A DNA stretch of 64,000 bases from positions 62,001 to 126,000 of the forward strand of contig JAGBRZ010000200.1 of assembly GCA_017632155.1 (NCBI GenBank), written 5' to 3'. Of the stretch, positions 1 through 8,222 are shown in pieces (the stretch's first letter is position 1; each line of letters starts with the position of its first letter). The position numbers were made by a program, and so were the translations under genes. The stretch comes from Clostridia bacterium (GTDB lineage Bacteria > Bacillota_A > Clostridia > Oscillospirales > CAG-272). A model generated the notes under the pieces. It was not told the DNA's origin. It saw only the letters and a list, made by a program, of their open reading frames with translations, and made no database searches.

Positions 1-84
1 ATTGTTATGATTATAAACAGTAATTTTTTCAAAAGCCTCAACACATTCGGGCTTTACATCAACATAAACAAGAGTAGCGATCAT
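1..84 (-). CDS. Antibiotic biosynthesis monooxygenase (ABM)-domain protein, partial (N-terminus only)
   Basis: Twenty-eight codons read leftward off the window edge from ATG at 84: MIATLVYVDVKPECVEAFEK and then ITVYNHNN. The start strand, the helix with acidic residues and the N-H-N ending match the beginning of small dimeric ABM-fold proteins (LsrG/YgiN-like quinol or AI-2 processing monooxygenases), which run to about 95-110 residues. A GAGGAGAA ribosome binding site lies at 91-98 inside the end of the preceding gene, whose stop is only two bases upstream, so translation is probably coupled and this is the fifth gene of the srtB operon. The family call rests on the N-terminus alone. Confidence 0.6.
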   Translation of the reverse strand, partial: MIATLVYVDVKPECVEAFEKITVYNHNN

Positions 85-86
85 TT

Positions 87-1616
87 TTAATTCTCCTCAT
101 TTTCTTCAAGTGTAAAATATAATACGGACACTATATTACCGTAACGGTATCCTTCAGATAAATATGAAGTAGACTTTTCAAAAGGCACAAAATCGCCGTT
201 TTCAGGCAAATACGCCGCTGAATCACAAACTATAAACTGAAGTTTGGAATTCACCTTTTCTTCCGGATTGACGCATTCGGCAAAAACAAGATAGTGATTC
301 TTTTTCCCCTTCTCTACCTGAACTACAACACCTTCGGGATGTTCAGCCAAAATATTTTTTATCTTGGTTCTGGTGGGATAATATAATTTTGTAGTCTTTA
401 ATGGTTTTCCGTCAACACTAAACTGTTCGGCAACATAAGACCAGGCCATATATATTGGGTTTCCGCGAAGAGTTATGCTTGCCGTATCGGGACCATGCTG
501 ACCACTGTTAGCAAGACCAACTGTATACGGATCGGCAATCAAATTTCCTTCCTGACCCGATCTTAAATCATATCCCTCAGTCTTTACAGCTCCCATATTA
601 TTGAGGACCATAGCCACCGCGGAGTTACCGCAGCCCTCATCCATCCAACAATTATTACCGCCGGGTTCCTTGGAATCCACAGCAAACTTTTTTGTGTATC
701 CACCTGCAGTGAACTTTAACGACAGCAGCTGTGTAGCATCCCAGTCGCTTGTATAAACATTGTTCTGGCTATACCAGGTAAATGCATCTCTGTCAACCAC
801 TTTGACTTTAAAGCTTTTGCTGACACCTTCCGCCGAAGCAGTAATCGTCACCTCACCGAGTCCAAGAGCACACCAAGTTCCATCTGCACCGATCATGATA
901 ACGCTTTCGTCGCTAGAGGACCATTTGATGTCATCAGTAAACACATTATACGGATGTTTTCTTGCGTAAAATTTACCGGTACCGTAAAGTCTGACCTTTG
1001 TTGCGGTATAAATGACCGAAAGCTTTTCAGTCTTGATTGGCTCAATGATCCAAGTCTGATTCAAAGCATCCTCTCTCAAATCAGAAAGCTCAGTGTAATA
1101 ATCCTTATACTCGGTTTTTGTTTCAGACTGAGTAAGAACAGCCTTTTCATTTTTTGTATTAACGGGAGCAATAATAAATGTACCGTTAACAAACTTAACT
1201 ATATCAAACTTGGACATATCACCCGCAGACGTAAGCTTAACCTTCTTAAGCTTTATGCTTTTCGCTGCGTCTGCTTCATAAGCATAGACGTAATTTCCGC
1301 TGTCATTCTGCGGAATGATCATATATGTACCATCCTCACAAGGAGAAAGATGAAATACCTGTCCTAAACTGTCTTTACTGTAATTTTCGAGATAAGACTT
1401 TCCTTTGGTCTTGGCAGTATATTTATAGGAATCCAAGTATAGACCTGTCGACGCATTCTTGATGCGGCAAACCATTTCTCGAAGCTCAACTTCTTGAATC
1501 GGATCCTCTTCTTGCTCGTCCTCAGCAAACACATTGATTCCCACAAAGCATTGCATCAGTAGGATCAATATGAAAGCAAATGATATAATTCTTAATTGTT
1601 TTTTTATATTTCCCAT
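87..1616 (-). CDS. Secreted ricin-like/Big2/C39-like multidomain protein
   Basis: 509 residues. A signal peptide spans residues 1-31, with likely cleavage after VFA. Residues about 45-195 look like a ricin-type beta-trefoil: repeated short strands with N-x-G-x-Y-L and Q-x-W-x-I-x-P patterns. Residues about 200-275 look like a bacterial Ig-like (Big2) domain. Residues about 300-505 resemble the C39-like papain-fold peptidases, with candidate catalytic Cys329 (E-G-C-G-N-S-A), His441 (N-H-Y-L-V-F) and Asp465 (V-C-D-S-A). Such proteins are exported and cleave or bind peptides at or outside the wall. There is no LPXTG-like or NPxTN-like tail, so it is not an obvious substrate of the upstream sortase. 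It is the fourth gene of the srtB operon, 15 bases after the glycosyltransferase. Protease activity is inferred from the triad; the target is unknown. Confidence 0.7.
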   Translation of the reverse strand: MGNIKKQLRIISFAFILILLMQCFVGINVFAEDEQEEDPIQEVELREMVCRIKNASTGLYLDSYKYTAKTKGKSYLENYSKDSLGQVFHLSPCEDGTYMIIPQNDSGNYVYAYEADAAKSIKLKKVKLTSAGDMSKFDIVKFVNGTFIIAPVNTKNEKAVLTQSETKTEYKDYYTELSDLREDALNQTWIIEPIKTEKLSVIYTATKVRLYGTGKFYARKHPYNVFTDDIKWSSSDESVIMIGADGTWCALGLGEVTITASAEGVSKSFKVKVVDRDAFTWYSQNNVYTSDWDATQLLSLKFTAGGYTKKFAVDSKEPGGNNCWMDEGCGNSAVAMVLNNMGAVKTEGYDLRSGQEGNLIADPYTVGLANSGQHGPDTASITLRGNPIYMAWSYVAEQFSVDGKPLKTTKLYYPTRTKIKNILAEHPEGVVVQVEKGKKNHYLVFAECVNPEEKVNSKLQFIVCDSAAYLPENGDFVPFEKSTSYLSEGYRYGNIVSVLYFTLEENEEN

Positions 1617-1631
1617 AAAGGATCTCCAAAA

Positions 1632-2363
1632 TCAAATTTTTACTTTATTTATGCGCTTCTTCATTCTCAAAATATCTCGAAGCATTTTTAATGTGTCTCT
1701 AACAATTCTAACTTTTGATTCACCGTGAACTTTAATGCTGACCGGCATTTCAGTGATCTTATACTTGAATTTTGATGCCCACAGGAGCGCTTCAAAGTCA
1801 AAGGCAAACCCATTCACTTCAAGTCTTGGAAATATCTGATCGACCGCTTGGCGTCTGAAGCCTTTACATCCACATTGAGAGTCCGAGAGTTTGAAACCTC
1901 CAACTATGCACAGAACTTTGATGTATACCTTTGAAGCGATTTTTCTAATCAACGTATAGTTTGAATACCCATCCTCAGAAAGATTTCTGGAACCAATAAC
2001 CAGTTGGCTATCAGGATTGGCGTCAAATGTATCAACCATCTGCGTGATGACATCGGTGCCATAAGCAAGATCGGCATCTGTGAACATTACTATATCTCCA
2101 ACAGACGCAAGCATTGCGGTCTTAACCGCATAGCCTTTTCCCTTGTTATTTTCATAACCAACAACTTTAATGCCGGGTAAGCCAAGCGATTCGACAATCT
2201 TATCGCACCCGTCCTTGCTTCCGTCATTTGAATATATTATTTCATAATCTCTTTCACCTTCGGGAGTAACAAAGTTCTCCTCCATATAAGCCCACAGCTT
2301 TTGTGCGTTTTCAGCAATAATAGCCGCTTCGTTATACATAGGTATACAAACCGAAATTTTCAT
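1632..2363 (-). CDS. Glycosyltransferase family 2 (dolichyl-phosphate glucosyltransferase-like)
   Basis: 243 residues with a GT-A fold. The N-terminus V-C-I-P-M-Y-N-E is the nucleotide-sugar binding start of GT2. Y-S-N-D-G-S-K-D-G is the typical second motif, and F-T-D-A-D-L-A-Y-G around residue 95 supplies the DxD metal site. A C-rich S-D-S-Q-C-G-C-K-G-F-R stretch followed by R-x-E-V-N-G-F-A-F-D resembles Alg5/DPG-synthase-like enzymes that load a sugar onto a polyprenyl phosphate. No C-terminal membrane domain is present. An AAAGG site precedes ATG at 2363. It lies between rlmA and the secreted C39-like protein, 12 and 15 bases apart, so it is co-transcribed. Sugar donor and acceptor are not predictable. 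Confidence 0.85.
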   Translation of the reverse strand: MKISVCIPMYNEAAIIAENAQKLWAYMEENFVTPEGERDYEIIYSNDGSKDGCDKIVESLGLPGIKVVGYENNKGKGYAVKTAMLASVGDIVMFTDADLAYGTDVITQMVDTFDANPDSQLVIGSRNLSEDGYSNYTLIRKIASKVYIKVLCIVGGFKLSDSQCGCKGFRRQAVDQIFPRLEVNGFAFDFEALLWASKFKYKITEMPVSIKVHGESKVRIVRDTLKMLRDILRMKKRINKVKI

Positions 2364-2375
2364 ATTTAACCTTTC

Positions 2376-3215
2376 TCAAAGCATTTTCCGATAAATATAA
2401 AAGTCTACATTAACCTCGACGTCTAAAAAAGTCAAGCTCTTTAAAATATTCATTGATTTCTCGGAAGTACGGAATCTATACGGTGTCATACCAAACAAAC
2501 GCATAAGATCTTCATTATTATCGATCGCAGCTTTGTACGACACATTAATTTTGTCGACAAAATGCAATTTTTGCGGAAGATCAGCTCTTTCGTCATTCAA
2601 ATGAACTTCGTCGTAAATAGCTTTCTTTAAATCATAAAGGTGATTTTCTCCTGCAGCACCAATGATAAGATATCCGCCATCCTTTAGAACTCGCAAAACC
2701 TCATCTTCTGCGACAGGTGCAAACATCGAAAGAAAACAATCTGCTTTGTTGTGTGCAACTGGCAATGAAAAAATAGAAGATACGGCATAAAAACTGTTAT
2801 CTCCACCTCTGAGATTTCTTCTTACACTTGCTCTGTGAACGGCGTGTTTGGAAAGATCCGCACCAAATACAAAAGCACCTGGGAATTCCGTTGCAACACG
2901 CTCCGAGTAATACCCTTCCCCACAACCTGCATCAACCAATAAGAACTCATCTGCAAGATACTTTTTGCATATAGCGTTTATCTCTTTAGAAAGTGGCTCA
3001 TAGTAGCCTTTGTCAAGAAAAGCAGTTCTGTCAGTTACGGCATCTTTGGGATCGCCTGAACCTCCGCTCCTATAAGAAAGATCAACGTATCTTGCCGAAG
3101 AAATATCAAAGCAATGACGTTTCTTTGTTTCTTGCGAGGTACAAAGGAAACTTTTGCCTTCTTTTACCAAGTGTGATCCGCATATCGGGCAAATCAAAAA
3201 TTCTGTTTCAATCAT
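2376..3215 (-). CDS. rlmA: 23S rRNA (guanine-N1)-methyltransferase, RlmA family
   Basis: 279 residues. The amino end carries the zinc-binding set characteristic of RlmA/TlrB (Cys9, Cys12, Cys25, His34), followed by the family block R-Y-V-D-L, D-P-K-D, R-x-A-F-L-D-K-G-Y-Y. A class I SAM-binding motif V-D-A-G-C-G-E-G-Y-Y follows near residue 95. RlmA enzymes methylate N1 of a guanosine in helix 35 of 23S rRNA (G745 in E. coli; the TlrB subgroup uses G748 and gives macrolide resistance). The sequence cannot tell which base is used here. It follows srtB by eight bases. Its own ribosome binding site is weak, which suggests coupling. An rRNA methylase inside a sortase operon has no obvious functional logic. 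Confidence 0.88.
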   Translation of the reverse strand: MIETEFLICPICGSHLVKEGKSFLCTSQETKKRHCFDISSARYVDLSYRSGGSGDPKDAVTDRTAFLDKGYYEPLSKEINAICKKYLADEFLLVDAGCGEGYYSERVATEFPGAFVFGADLSKHAVHRASVRRNLRGGDNSFYAVSSIFSLPVAHNKADCFLSMFAPVAEDEVLRVLKDGGYLIIGAAGENHLYDLKKAIYDEVHLNDERADLPQKLHFVDKINVSYKAAIDNNEDLMRLFGMTPYRFRTSEKSMNILKSLTFLDVEVNVDFYIYRKML

Positions 3216-3223
3216 ATTGCAAA

Positions 3224-4231
3224 TTATTTTTCCACTTTGATCAGCTTTGCGTGGATGGCGTATCTACCATCATCGTTACCAAGGATACAAGTGGAAAGAG
3301 TGATAATCAAATCATCCGGCTTAAAGCTGATATTTTCCCTATGATAATAGGATTTCTCTTCTCTGTCATAGCAGAATTGTACAAATTCTTCATCCGAGCT
3401 AAAACCGGTTCTAAAATAATTATCGTATTGACTGGTTGCATACGCAGAAAAGACCTCGAAAGTATAATGACCGTCAAAAGTAGTGATTTCGATCTTGTTC
3501 TCCGGATTCATAAAGTAATCTTTTTCAAGAAATTTTGTTGCATCGCAAAACATTGATCCGTTAAACATATTATGACCGTATATAACAACATTTTGGTTAT
3601 TTTCTATGTTCTTGTTATTTCTGAAATCAACAAAAATCGCGCCGACGGCAGAAGGATGGCCATCAAATGCGTGCTTAAGATAGAAATCATTATTTGCACA
3701 ATGTACCATCGGATAATCAATCTGTGAGTTAGGAATATAAATATAGCCAAATGTATCGCCGTTCTTGCTACTTAGATCCTGAATCAAAGCAAGGAGCGCC
3801 TGAAATTTTGCACTGGTAACTTTATCAAAGGATGGAGCTGTCGGCTTATAAATGGGGGCACCGTTGGTGAGAATGTGTGAATAGCTTGCCATAGGCGAAT
3901 CTGACGCCGACAAAACTATTTGAGAAACATTTCCATCAGTACTGCCATTAATAATAGAGTTATATTCTTTGCTGATATCACCGTATAGATCATCGCCTCG
4001 CTGATAATCTGTTACAATCCCCGAAAGTTCGGTTACACAATACACAAAAATCGCAACACATATCAATACAATAGCGAGTCTGGAAAGCATAAACAGAGAT
4101 ACGCCTCCCGATTGCATCTTCTTCCTGTGAGGAGGTACAACATCGTCGACGGAGAGTGTTTCGAGGGAGTTCAAAAATTCGTTGTTGGGGGTGGTTTGTG
4201 CGGCGGAAACGAAATCATAATTGTTTGACAT
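3224..4231 (-). CDS. srtB: Class B sortase
   Basis: 335 residues. One membrane segment lies near residues 49-70, after a cytoplasmic tail of about 48 residues, making the protein longer than typical SrtB (about 220-260). The sortase domain carries the expected residues: His220 in I-Y-G-H-N-M, Cys315 in T-L-S-T-C and Arg323 in D-D-G-R-Y-A. Sortases cut a sorting signal on secreted proteins and attach them to the peptidoglycan; class B enzymes often act on NPxTN-like signals and haem-uptake proteins. No protein in the window carries a recognisable sorting signal. It is first in a five-gene operon running to the left edge, with a strong AGGAGGC site and its own promoter. Confidence 0.93.
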   Translation of the reverse strand: MSNNYDFVSAAQTTPNNEFLNSLETLSVDDVVPPHRKKMQSGGVSLFMLSRLAIVLICVAIFVYCVTELSGIVTDYQRGDDLYGDISKEYNSIINGSTDGNVSQIVLSASDSPMASYSHILTNGAPIYKPTAPSFDKVTSAKFQALLALIQDLSSKNGDTFGYIYIPNSQIDYPMVHCANNDFYLKHAFDGHPSAVGAIFVDFRNNKNIENNQNVVIYGHNMFNGSMFCDATKFLEKDYFMNPENKIEITTFDGHYTFEVFSAYATSQYDNYFRTGFSSDEEFVQFCYDREEKSYYHRENISFKPDDLIITLSTCILGNDDGRYAIHAKLIKVEK

Positions 4232-4271
4232 TCGCGTGCCTCCTTTCTTTAATTATACAATAATTACAAAC

Positions 4272-4300
4272 ATTATATTACATAATGTCGCAAATTACAA
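4272..4300 (-). promoter_or_regulatory. Promoter of the srtB operon
   Basis: On the minus strand, TTGTAA (4295-4300) is followed by a 17-base spacer and TATAAT (4272-4277), about 40 bases before the srtB start. It separates the sortase operon from the histidine kinase gene. A small palindrome, AAATGCGCATTT, lies just upstream at about 4305-4316. Confidence 0.65.
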
Positions 4301-4344
4301 TAGGAAATGCGCATTTTTTAAGAAAATTATACACTTAGTACACA

Positions 4345-4389
4345 AATCTCCCGCCAAACAAGGAGTTAAAAGCGGTTTGGCAGGAGATT
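4345..4389 (-). terminator. Hairpin after the histidine kinase gene
   Basis: Two arms, AATCTCC-C-GCCAAAC (4345-4359) and GTTTGGC-A-GGAGATT (4375-4389), form a 15-base stem with one mismatch, 12 bases after the kinase stop. No good T-run follows on the minus strand, so termination may be weak or factor-assisted. Confidence 0.5.
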
Positions 4390-4400
4390 AAATATAAGTT

Positions 4401-5927
4401 TTAATTATGGATCGGCAGCTCAAACCAGAAACAAGAGCCCTTGCCTTCTGCTGATTCAACGCCGTATGACGCAGAATGGAGCTGGAGCAGCTTGCTGACG
4501 ATTGAAAGGCCAAGACCGCTGCCGGTCACAGCTCTTTTGTGCGATTTATCGACTTTATAATATCTGTCCCAAATATCTGTCAATTTATCGCAAGGTATAC
4601 CGTCACCGCTGTCATAAATCGAAATACGGACATTCCCCGAAGCAGTTATGATCTGCGAAATAGATACCTTTTTATCTTCGCCCGTGTAATTGATTGCGTT
4701 ATTAAGCAAATTATAAAGAACTTGTAGAATCATTCTCTCATCGGCAGAAACATTTACTTCTCTATCATATTCAAAATCAACACTATAGCCTTTCATTTTT
4801 ACGAACTCGTTATAGCGTTCCATAGTTGTTTTGACTGAATCTGTAAGATTGAAGACAGTTAAAGTTGGTGTTTTGGCTCCCGAAGAATACTTTGAATAAT
4901 CGAGCATATCATTGACGAGAGTTGTCAGACGTTTAGTTTCGTCAATAATCAGCTGCGAGTTTTCAGGAGTGTTTTCTCCCGGAATATCGCGCATCATTTC
5001 TGAATAGCCGGAAATCAGAGTCAATGGGGTTCTGAGATCATGAGAGATATTAGCTATAAGCTCTTTTTGAAGATTATCTGTTTTTGAAATTTGCTCCACC
5101 GCATAGTTAAGTGTCTTTGCCAAACGTTTGCTTTCTCGATTGCCTTCACCCTTGAATTCGATGGAATAATCACCGTTTGCCATCTGTTCGGCAGCATAAG
5201 TCATTCTTTCAAGAGGCTTGGCGATTCTTATAGAAAACAGAAGTGCGAAAAAGATCGCTACAATAATTACACCTGCAGCAATGTATCCGAATTGCATATT
5301 TCTTGTTTGTTGAATAGCATTAACCGGTGTAAAACGAAGGTTTATGAACGCGGCATACTCTCTTCCATTAGTGTCACGCAAAGCCTTGGCTGAAACTGCA
5401 ATTTCTGAAAAATGTTCATCCCTAAATTTACGATCCTCGTTATCGTGAGGTTGCGTGCGGTCCCCATATTGTGGCTCATCTTTGTATTGTTCAGAATTCA
5501 AATTAAATTTATGAGTATATACCTTTCCAAGTTCAACCGCTTTGATATAATAATTGTTCAAAAGGTCTTTATCGGCATAATGAATAATACAAGTTGGAGC
5601 CACCTCTTTATCAACAATACATTCATCGATTTCACCGTTAATAACAGTATACAAAGACAGACACACATCATATTGAGAAGCAAGATCGGAGCAAATTTCA
5701 TCAATATCTTCATTATTGATTGAATATTCGATTGTATCAAGTACCGATCTCAGTTCGGAATACTTTGTAAATTCATAAAATTTATCCAGCAACAGAACTT
5801 GAAATATCCAAACAATAATCAATATCATGAAAGAAAATGCGGTGAATCCGAGAACCAATTGCCCTCGGATTCCGCAACCTTTAATGCCCTTATTTGGAAA
5901 GCTCTTCGATTTTTTCAAAATTTTCAT
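4401..5927 (-). CDS. Two-component sensor histidine kinase
   Basis: 508 residues from ATG at 5927; an upstream TTG at 5942 is possible, but the GAGG site fits the ATG. A first membrane helix (about residues 22-45) and a second (about 210-235) enclose an extracytoplasmic sensor region of about 165 residues without a recognised fold. A HAMP linker follows, then a HisKA domain with phospho-acceptor His in N-I-S-H-D-L-R-T-P, and an ATPase domain with N-box (Y-N-L-L-N-N-A-I-N-Y) and G-boxes (D-S-G-D-G-I, G-S-G-L-G-L). It lies 21 bases after its response regulator gene, with htrA first in the same array. This arrangement suggests sensing of envelope or protein-folding stress; the ligand is unknown. 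Confidence 0.93.
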   Translation of the reverse strand: MKILKKSKSFPNKGIKGCGIRGQLVLGFTAFSFMILIIVWIFQVLLLDKFYEFTKYSELRSVLDTIEYSINNEDIDEICSDLASQYDVCLSLYTVINGEIDECIVDKEVAPTCIIHYADKDLLNNYYIKAVELGKVYTHKFNLNSEQYKDEPQYGDRTQPHDNEDRKFRDEHFSEIAVSAKALRDTNGREYAAFINLRFTPVNAIQQTRNMQFGYIAAGVIIVAIFFALLFSIRIAKPLERMTYAAEQMANGDYSIEFKGEGNRESKRLAKTLNYAVEQISKTDNLQKELIANISHDLRTPLTLISGYSEMMRDIPGENTPENSQLIIDETKRLTTLVNDMLDYSKYSSGAKTPTLTVFNLTDSVKTTMERYNEFVKMKGYSVDFEYDREVNVSADERMILQVLYNLLNNAINYTGEDKKVSISQIITASGNVRISIYDSGDGIPCDKLTDIWDRYYKVDKSHKRAVTGSGLGLSIVSKLLQLHSASYGVESAEGKGSCFWFELPIHN

Positions 5928-5948
5928 CGCAGGCAACCTCAAATAATC

Positions 5949-6644
5949 TCAAGCTTTGGGCTCGAATCTGTATCCTACGCCGCGAAGCGTAACTATACAA
6001 TCCGAATATCTCCCCAGGGATTTTCTAAGAAGCTTTATGTGTGTATCAAGCGTTCTTGCATCGCCATAAAAATCATATCCCCACACTTCGGAAATCAACT
6101 TTTCACGCGAAAGAGCTATATTTTTGTTAAGAAGCATATAGAAAAACAGTTCATATTCTTTAGGAGACATATCAACGCGCTGACCGTCAATATAAACGAT
6201 CCTTGCCGATATATCTGCCGTAAGATTTCCACCGTCCATCTCTATAACCTCGTGCTTCTGATCACATAAATTTGCGGAAGCTAACGAAGCACGCTTCATA
6301 ACAGCCTCTATACGGAGCATTAATTCTCTTGGAGAAAACGGTTTAACTACGTAATCATCAATTCCAAGATTGAAACCGTTGATTTTATCATATTCTTCAC
6401 CGCGTGCGGAAAGCATTATGATCGGCACAGAGCTATTTTTGCGAATCTCTCTAACAGCTGAAAATCCATCAAGTTCGGGCATCATTATATCCATAATGAT
6501 AATATCGGCACCACTTTCGCGATAACGATATACAGCCTCCATCCCATCTCCCGCTTCATAAACTGTATGTCCTTCAAATTCGGCGTACTTTCTTATAATC
6601 GATCTTATGCCGACTTCATCGTCTACAACAAGTATTTTATACAT
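5949..6644 (-). CDS. OmpR/PhoB-family response regulator
   Basis: 231 residues from ATG at 6644, preceded by AGGGGTGA; the longer frame begins at a GTG at 6653. The receiver domain (residues 1-120) shows the acidic pair in V-V-D-D-E, the phospho-acceptor Asp in I-I-M-D-I-M-M-P, the T/S position in M-L-S-A-R and the conserved Lys in V-V-K-P-F-S. A C-terminal winged helix follows (P-K-E-Y-E-L-F, then the R-T-L-D-T-H-I-K-x-L-R-K-S-L recognition helix). It is a DNA-binding transcription factor paired with the kinase just downstream and lies only five bases after htrA, so the pair is probably co-expressed with the protease. Confidence 0.95.
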   Translation of the reverse strand: MYKILVVDDEVGIRSIIRKYAEFEGHTVYEAGDGMEAVYRYRESGADIIIMDIMMPELDGFSAVREIRKNSSVPIIMLSARGEEYDKINGFNLGIDDYVVKPFSPRELMLRIEAVMKRASLASANLCDQKHEVIEMDGGNLTADISARIVYIDGQRVDMSPKEYELFFYMLLNKNIALSREKLISEVWGYDFYGDARTLDTHIKLLRKSLGRYSDCIVTLRGVGYRFEPKA

Positions 6645-6649
6645 CCGAA

Positions 6650-8041
6650 TCACCCCTGAGAATGTTGCTTTTCATTAGCATAAGGAATGTACTCAACAAG
6701 AGTTACGTCAACTTCAACGTAGCGCCTATCTCTCACCACAGTAAGTGTCAAAACATCGCCTATCTTATGCGATGATACAATATCGGAAATCTCGCCAATA
6801 GTTGAAACCTGTTGGTTGTTAATTCCAATTATTACATCGTTGACCTTCAATTCCTTAACGTTTAGCGGATCTTCAACCACTACCTGATAACCGGTCATAC
6901 CAATAATACTCAATCCGTACTGAACCTGAGAAAGTGAAACGCCGAGCGATGGTCTTCCGGATACGTAACCCTTATCTATAAGCTGTTTGGCTACATCGTA
7001 AGCGGTATTCATAGGAATAGCAAAACTTATGCCTTCAACTCCTTCACCGCTGAATTTTGCATTAACTACACCAATAAGCCTGCCATAAAGATCAAAAAGA
7101 CCTCCGCCGGAATTACCGGGGCTTACTGCAGCGTTGGTTTGAAGCAAAGTCATTGTTCCGCTTCCGTCAATTGCAATTTCTCTTGCAAGACAGCTGATAA
7201 TTCCGTCTGTAACAGTGCCACCGAGTTCTCCAAGGGGGTTACCAATTGCAATGACTGTCTGACCGAGATTCAGAACATCACTATTTCCGATAACCGCAGG
7301 AGTGAAATTCACGCCCTCAGGCGGTGTTATAGAAATTACAGCTATGTCTGATTTACTATCGGTTCCGATAAGAGTAGCTTTATGTTGAGAACCGTCCGTC
7401 AGCCTAACAACTATATTGCTTGCCCCCTCAACAACGTGATTATTAGTAATTATATAACCACCGGAAGATATTATAACACCGCTGCCCGCTCCGCCAACAA
7501 CATATTGAGAGAAGCCTCCAAATCCGCTCTTCAGCGATTCGGTTGTAATCTCAACCACAGAATCCTTAACCATTCTGATAGCATCCTCCATACTTAACTG
7601 AGCTCCCATTGTTACGGTCTCTTCTGTATAGCCGGGGTTGTTATCGATATACAAGTTATTGGGTCTTTCAGGCGGTTCCTTTTCTTGGTGACTTATAGTA
7701 TTCTCAGAATTCTCGGAATAGTTTATAAAATTCCCCGCAAAGAACGCGGCACCGAATGCCGCAGCGCCGGAAAATATAATACATATAGCTACCGAAACAG
7801 CAATAAGACCTATAGAAACTCCTGAGTGTTTTTTCTCTCTTTTTTTCTTCGTCAGCAACTCATTGCGCTTAATCTCTTCACTATCGGCATTATACATTTT
7901 GCAAGTATATCCGTTTCCTTCCGGATTGGGAGTGTATACGGCACCGTAACCGTTACTTTCAATCCCTGAACTTTCGGGTTTATTATTTTCTATTTTATCT
8001 GCATTTTCCATTCTTTCAAATTCCATATTAGAGTTTTCCAT
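6650..8041 (-). CDS. htrA: HtrA/DegP-like membrane-anchored serine protease with one PDZ domain
   Basis: 463 residues. ATG at 8041 is chosen because GAGGAGG at 8048-8054 sits six bases before it; the longest frame starts at a TTG inside that site. A hydrophilic, Asn/Glu-rich cytoplasmic tail of about 85 residues precedes one membrane helix (I-G-L-I-A-V-S-V-A-I...). The chymotrypsin-like domain has its triad near His202 (N-N-H-V-V), Asp231 (K-S-D-I-A-V) and Ser311 (G-N-S-G-G). A PDZ domain ends the protein (V-N-D-V-I-I-G-I-N). HtrA proteases degrade misfolded exported proteins. The gene precedes its likely regulators in one array. Confidence 0.94.
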   Translation of the reverse strand: MENSNMEFERMENADKIENNKPESSGIESNGYGAVYTPNPEGNGYTCKMYNADSEEIKRNELLTKKKREKKHSGVSIGLIAVSVAICIIFSGAAAFGAAFFAGNFINYSENSENTISHQEKEPPERPNNLYIDNNPGYTEETVTMGAQLSMEDAIRMVKDSVVEITTESLKSGFGGFSQYVVGGAGSGVIISSGGYIITNNHVVEGASNIVVRLTDGSQHKATLIGTDSKSDIAVISITPPEGVNFTPAVIGNSDVLNLGQTVIAIGNPLGELGGTVTDGIISCLAREIAIDGSGTMTLLQTNAAVSPGNSGGGLFDLYGRLIGVVNAKFSGEGVEGISFAIPMNTAYDVAKQLIDKGYVSGRPSLGVSLSQVQYGLSIIGMTGYQVVVEDPLNVKELKVNDVIIGINNQQVSTIGEISDIVSSHKIGDVLTLTVVRDRRYVEVDVTLVEYIPYANEKQHSQG

Positions 8042-8166
8042 TGCACACCTCCTCAATTATATAATTCAATTATAACTCTGAATTGTGAAGATTTTATGAT
8101 GATGCAATAAAAATATGTTGAAAGATTGAATCACAATTATTGCGAGTCTCAAATAATAAAAATTAC

Positions 8167-8195
8167 TTGTAATATTAATAAAAATATGATATACT
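8167..8195 (+). promoter_or_regulatory. Promoter of queG-addB-addA
   Basis: TTGTAA (8167-8172), a 17-base spacer and TATACT (8190-8195) lie 27 bases before the ATG at 8223. The htrA gene runs away on the other strand, with a possible TATAAT at 8069-8074 but no clear -35. Confidence 0.65.
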
Positions 8196-8222
8196 ATATT
8201 TATTACCTAATTGAGGGTTAAA

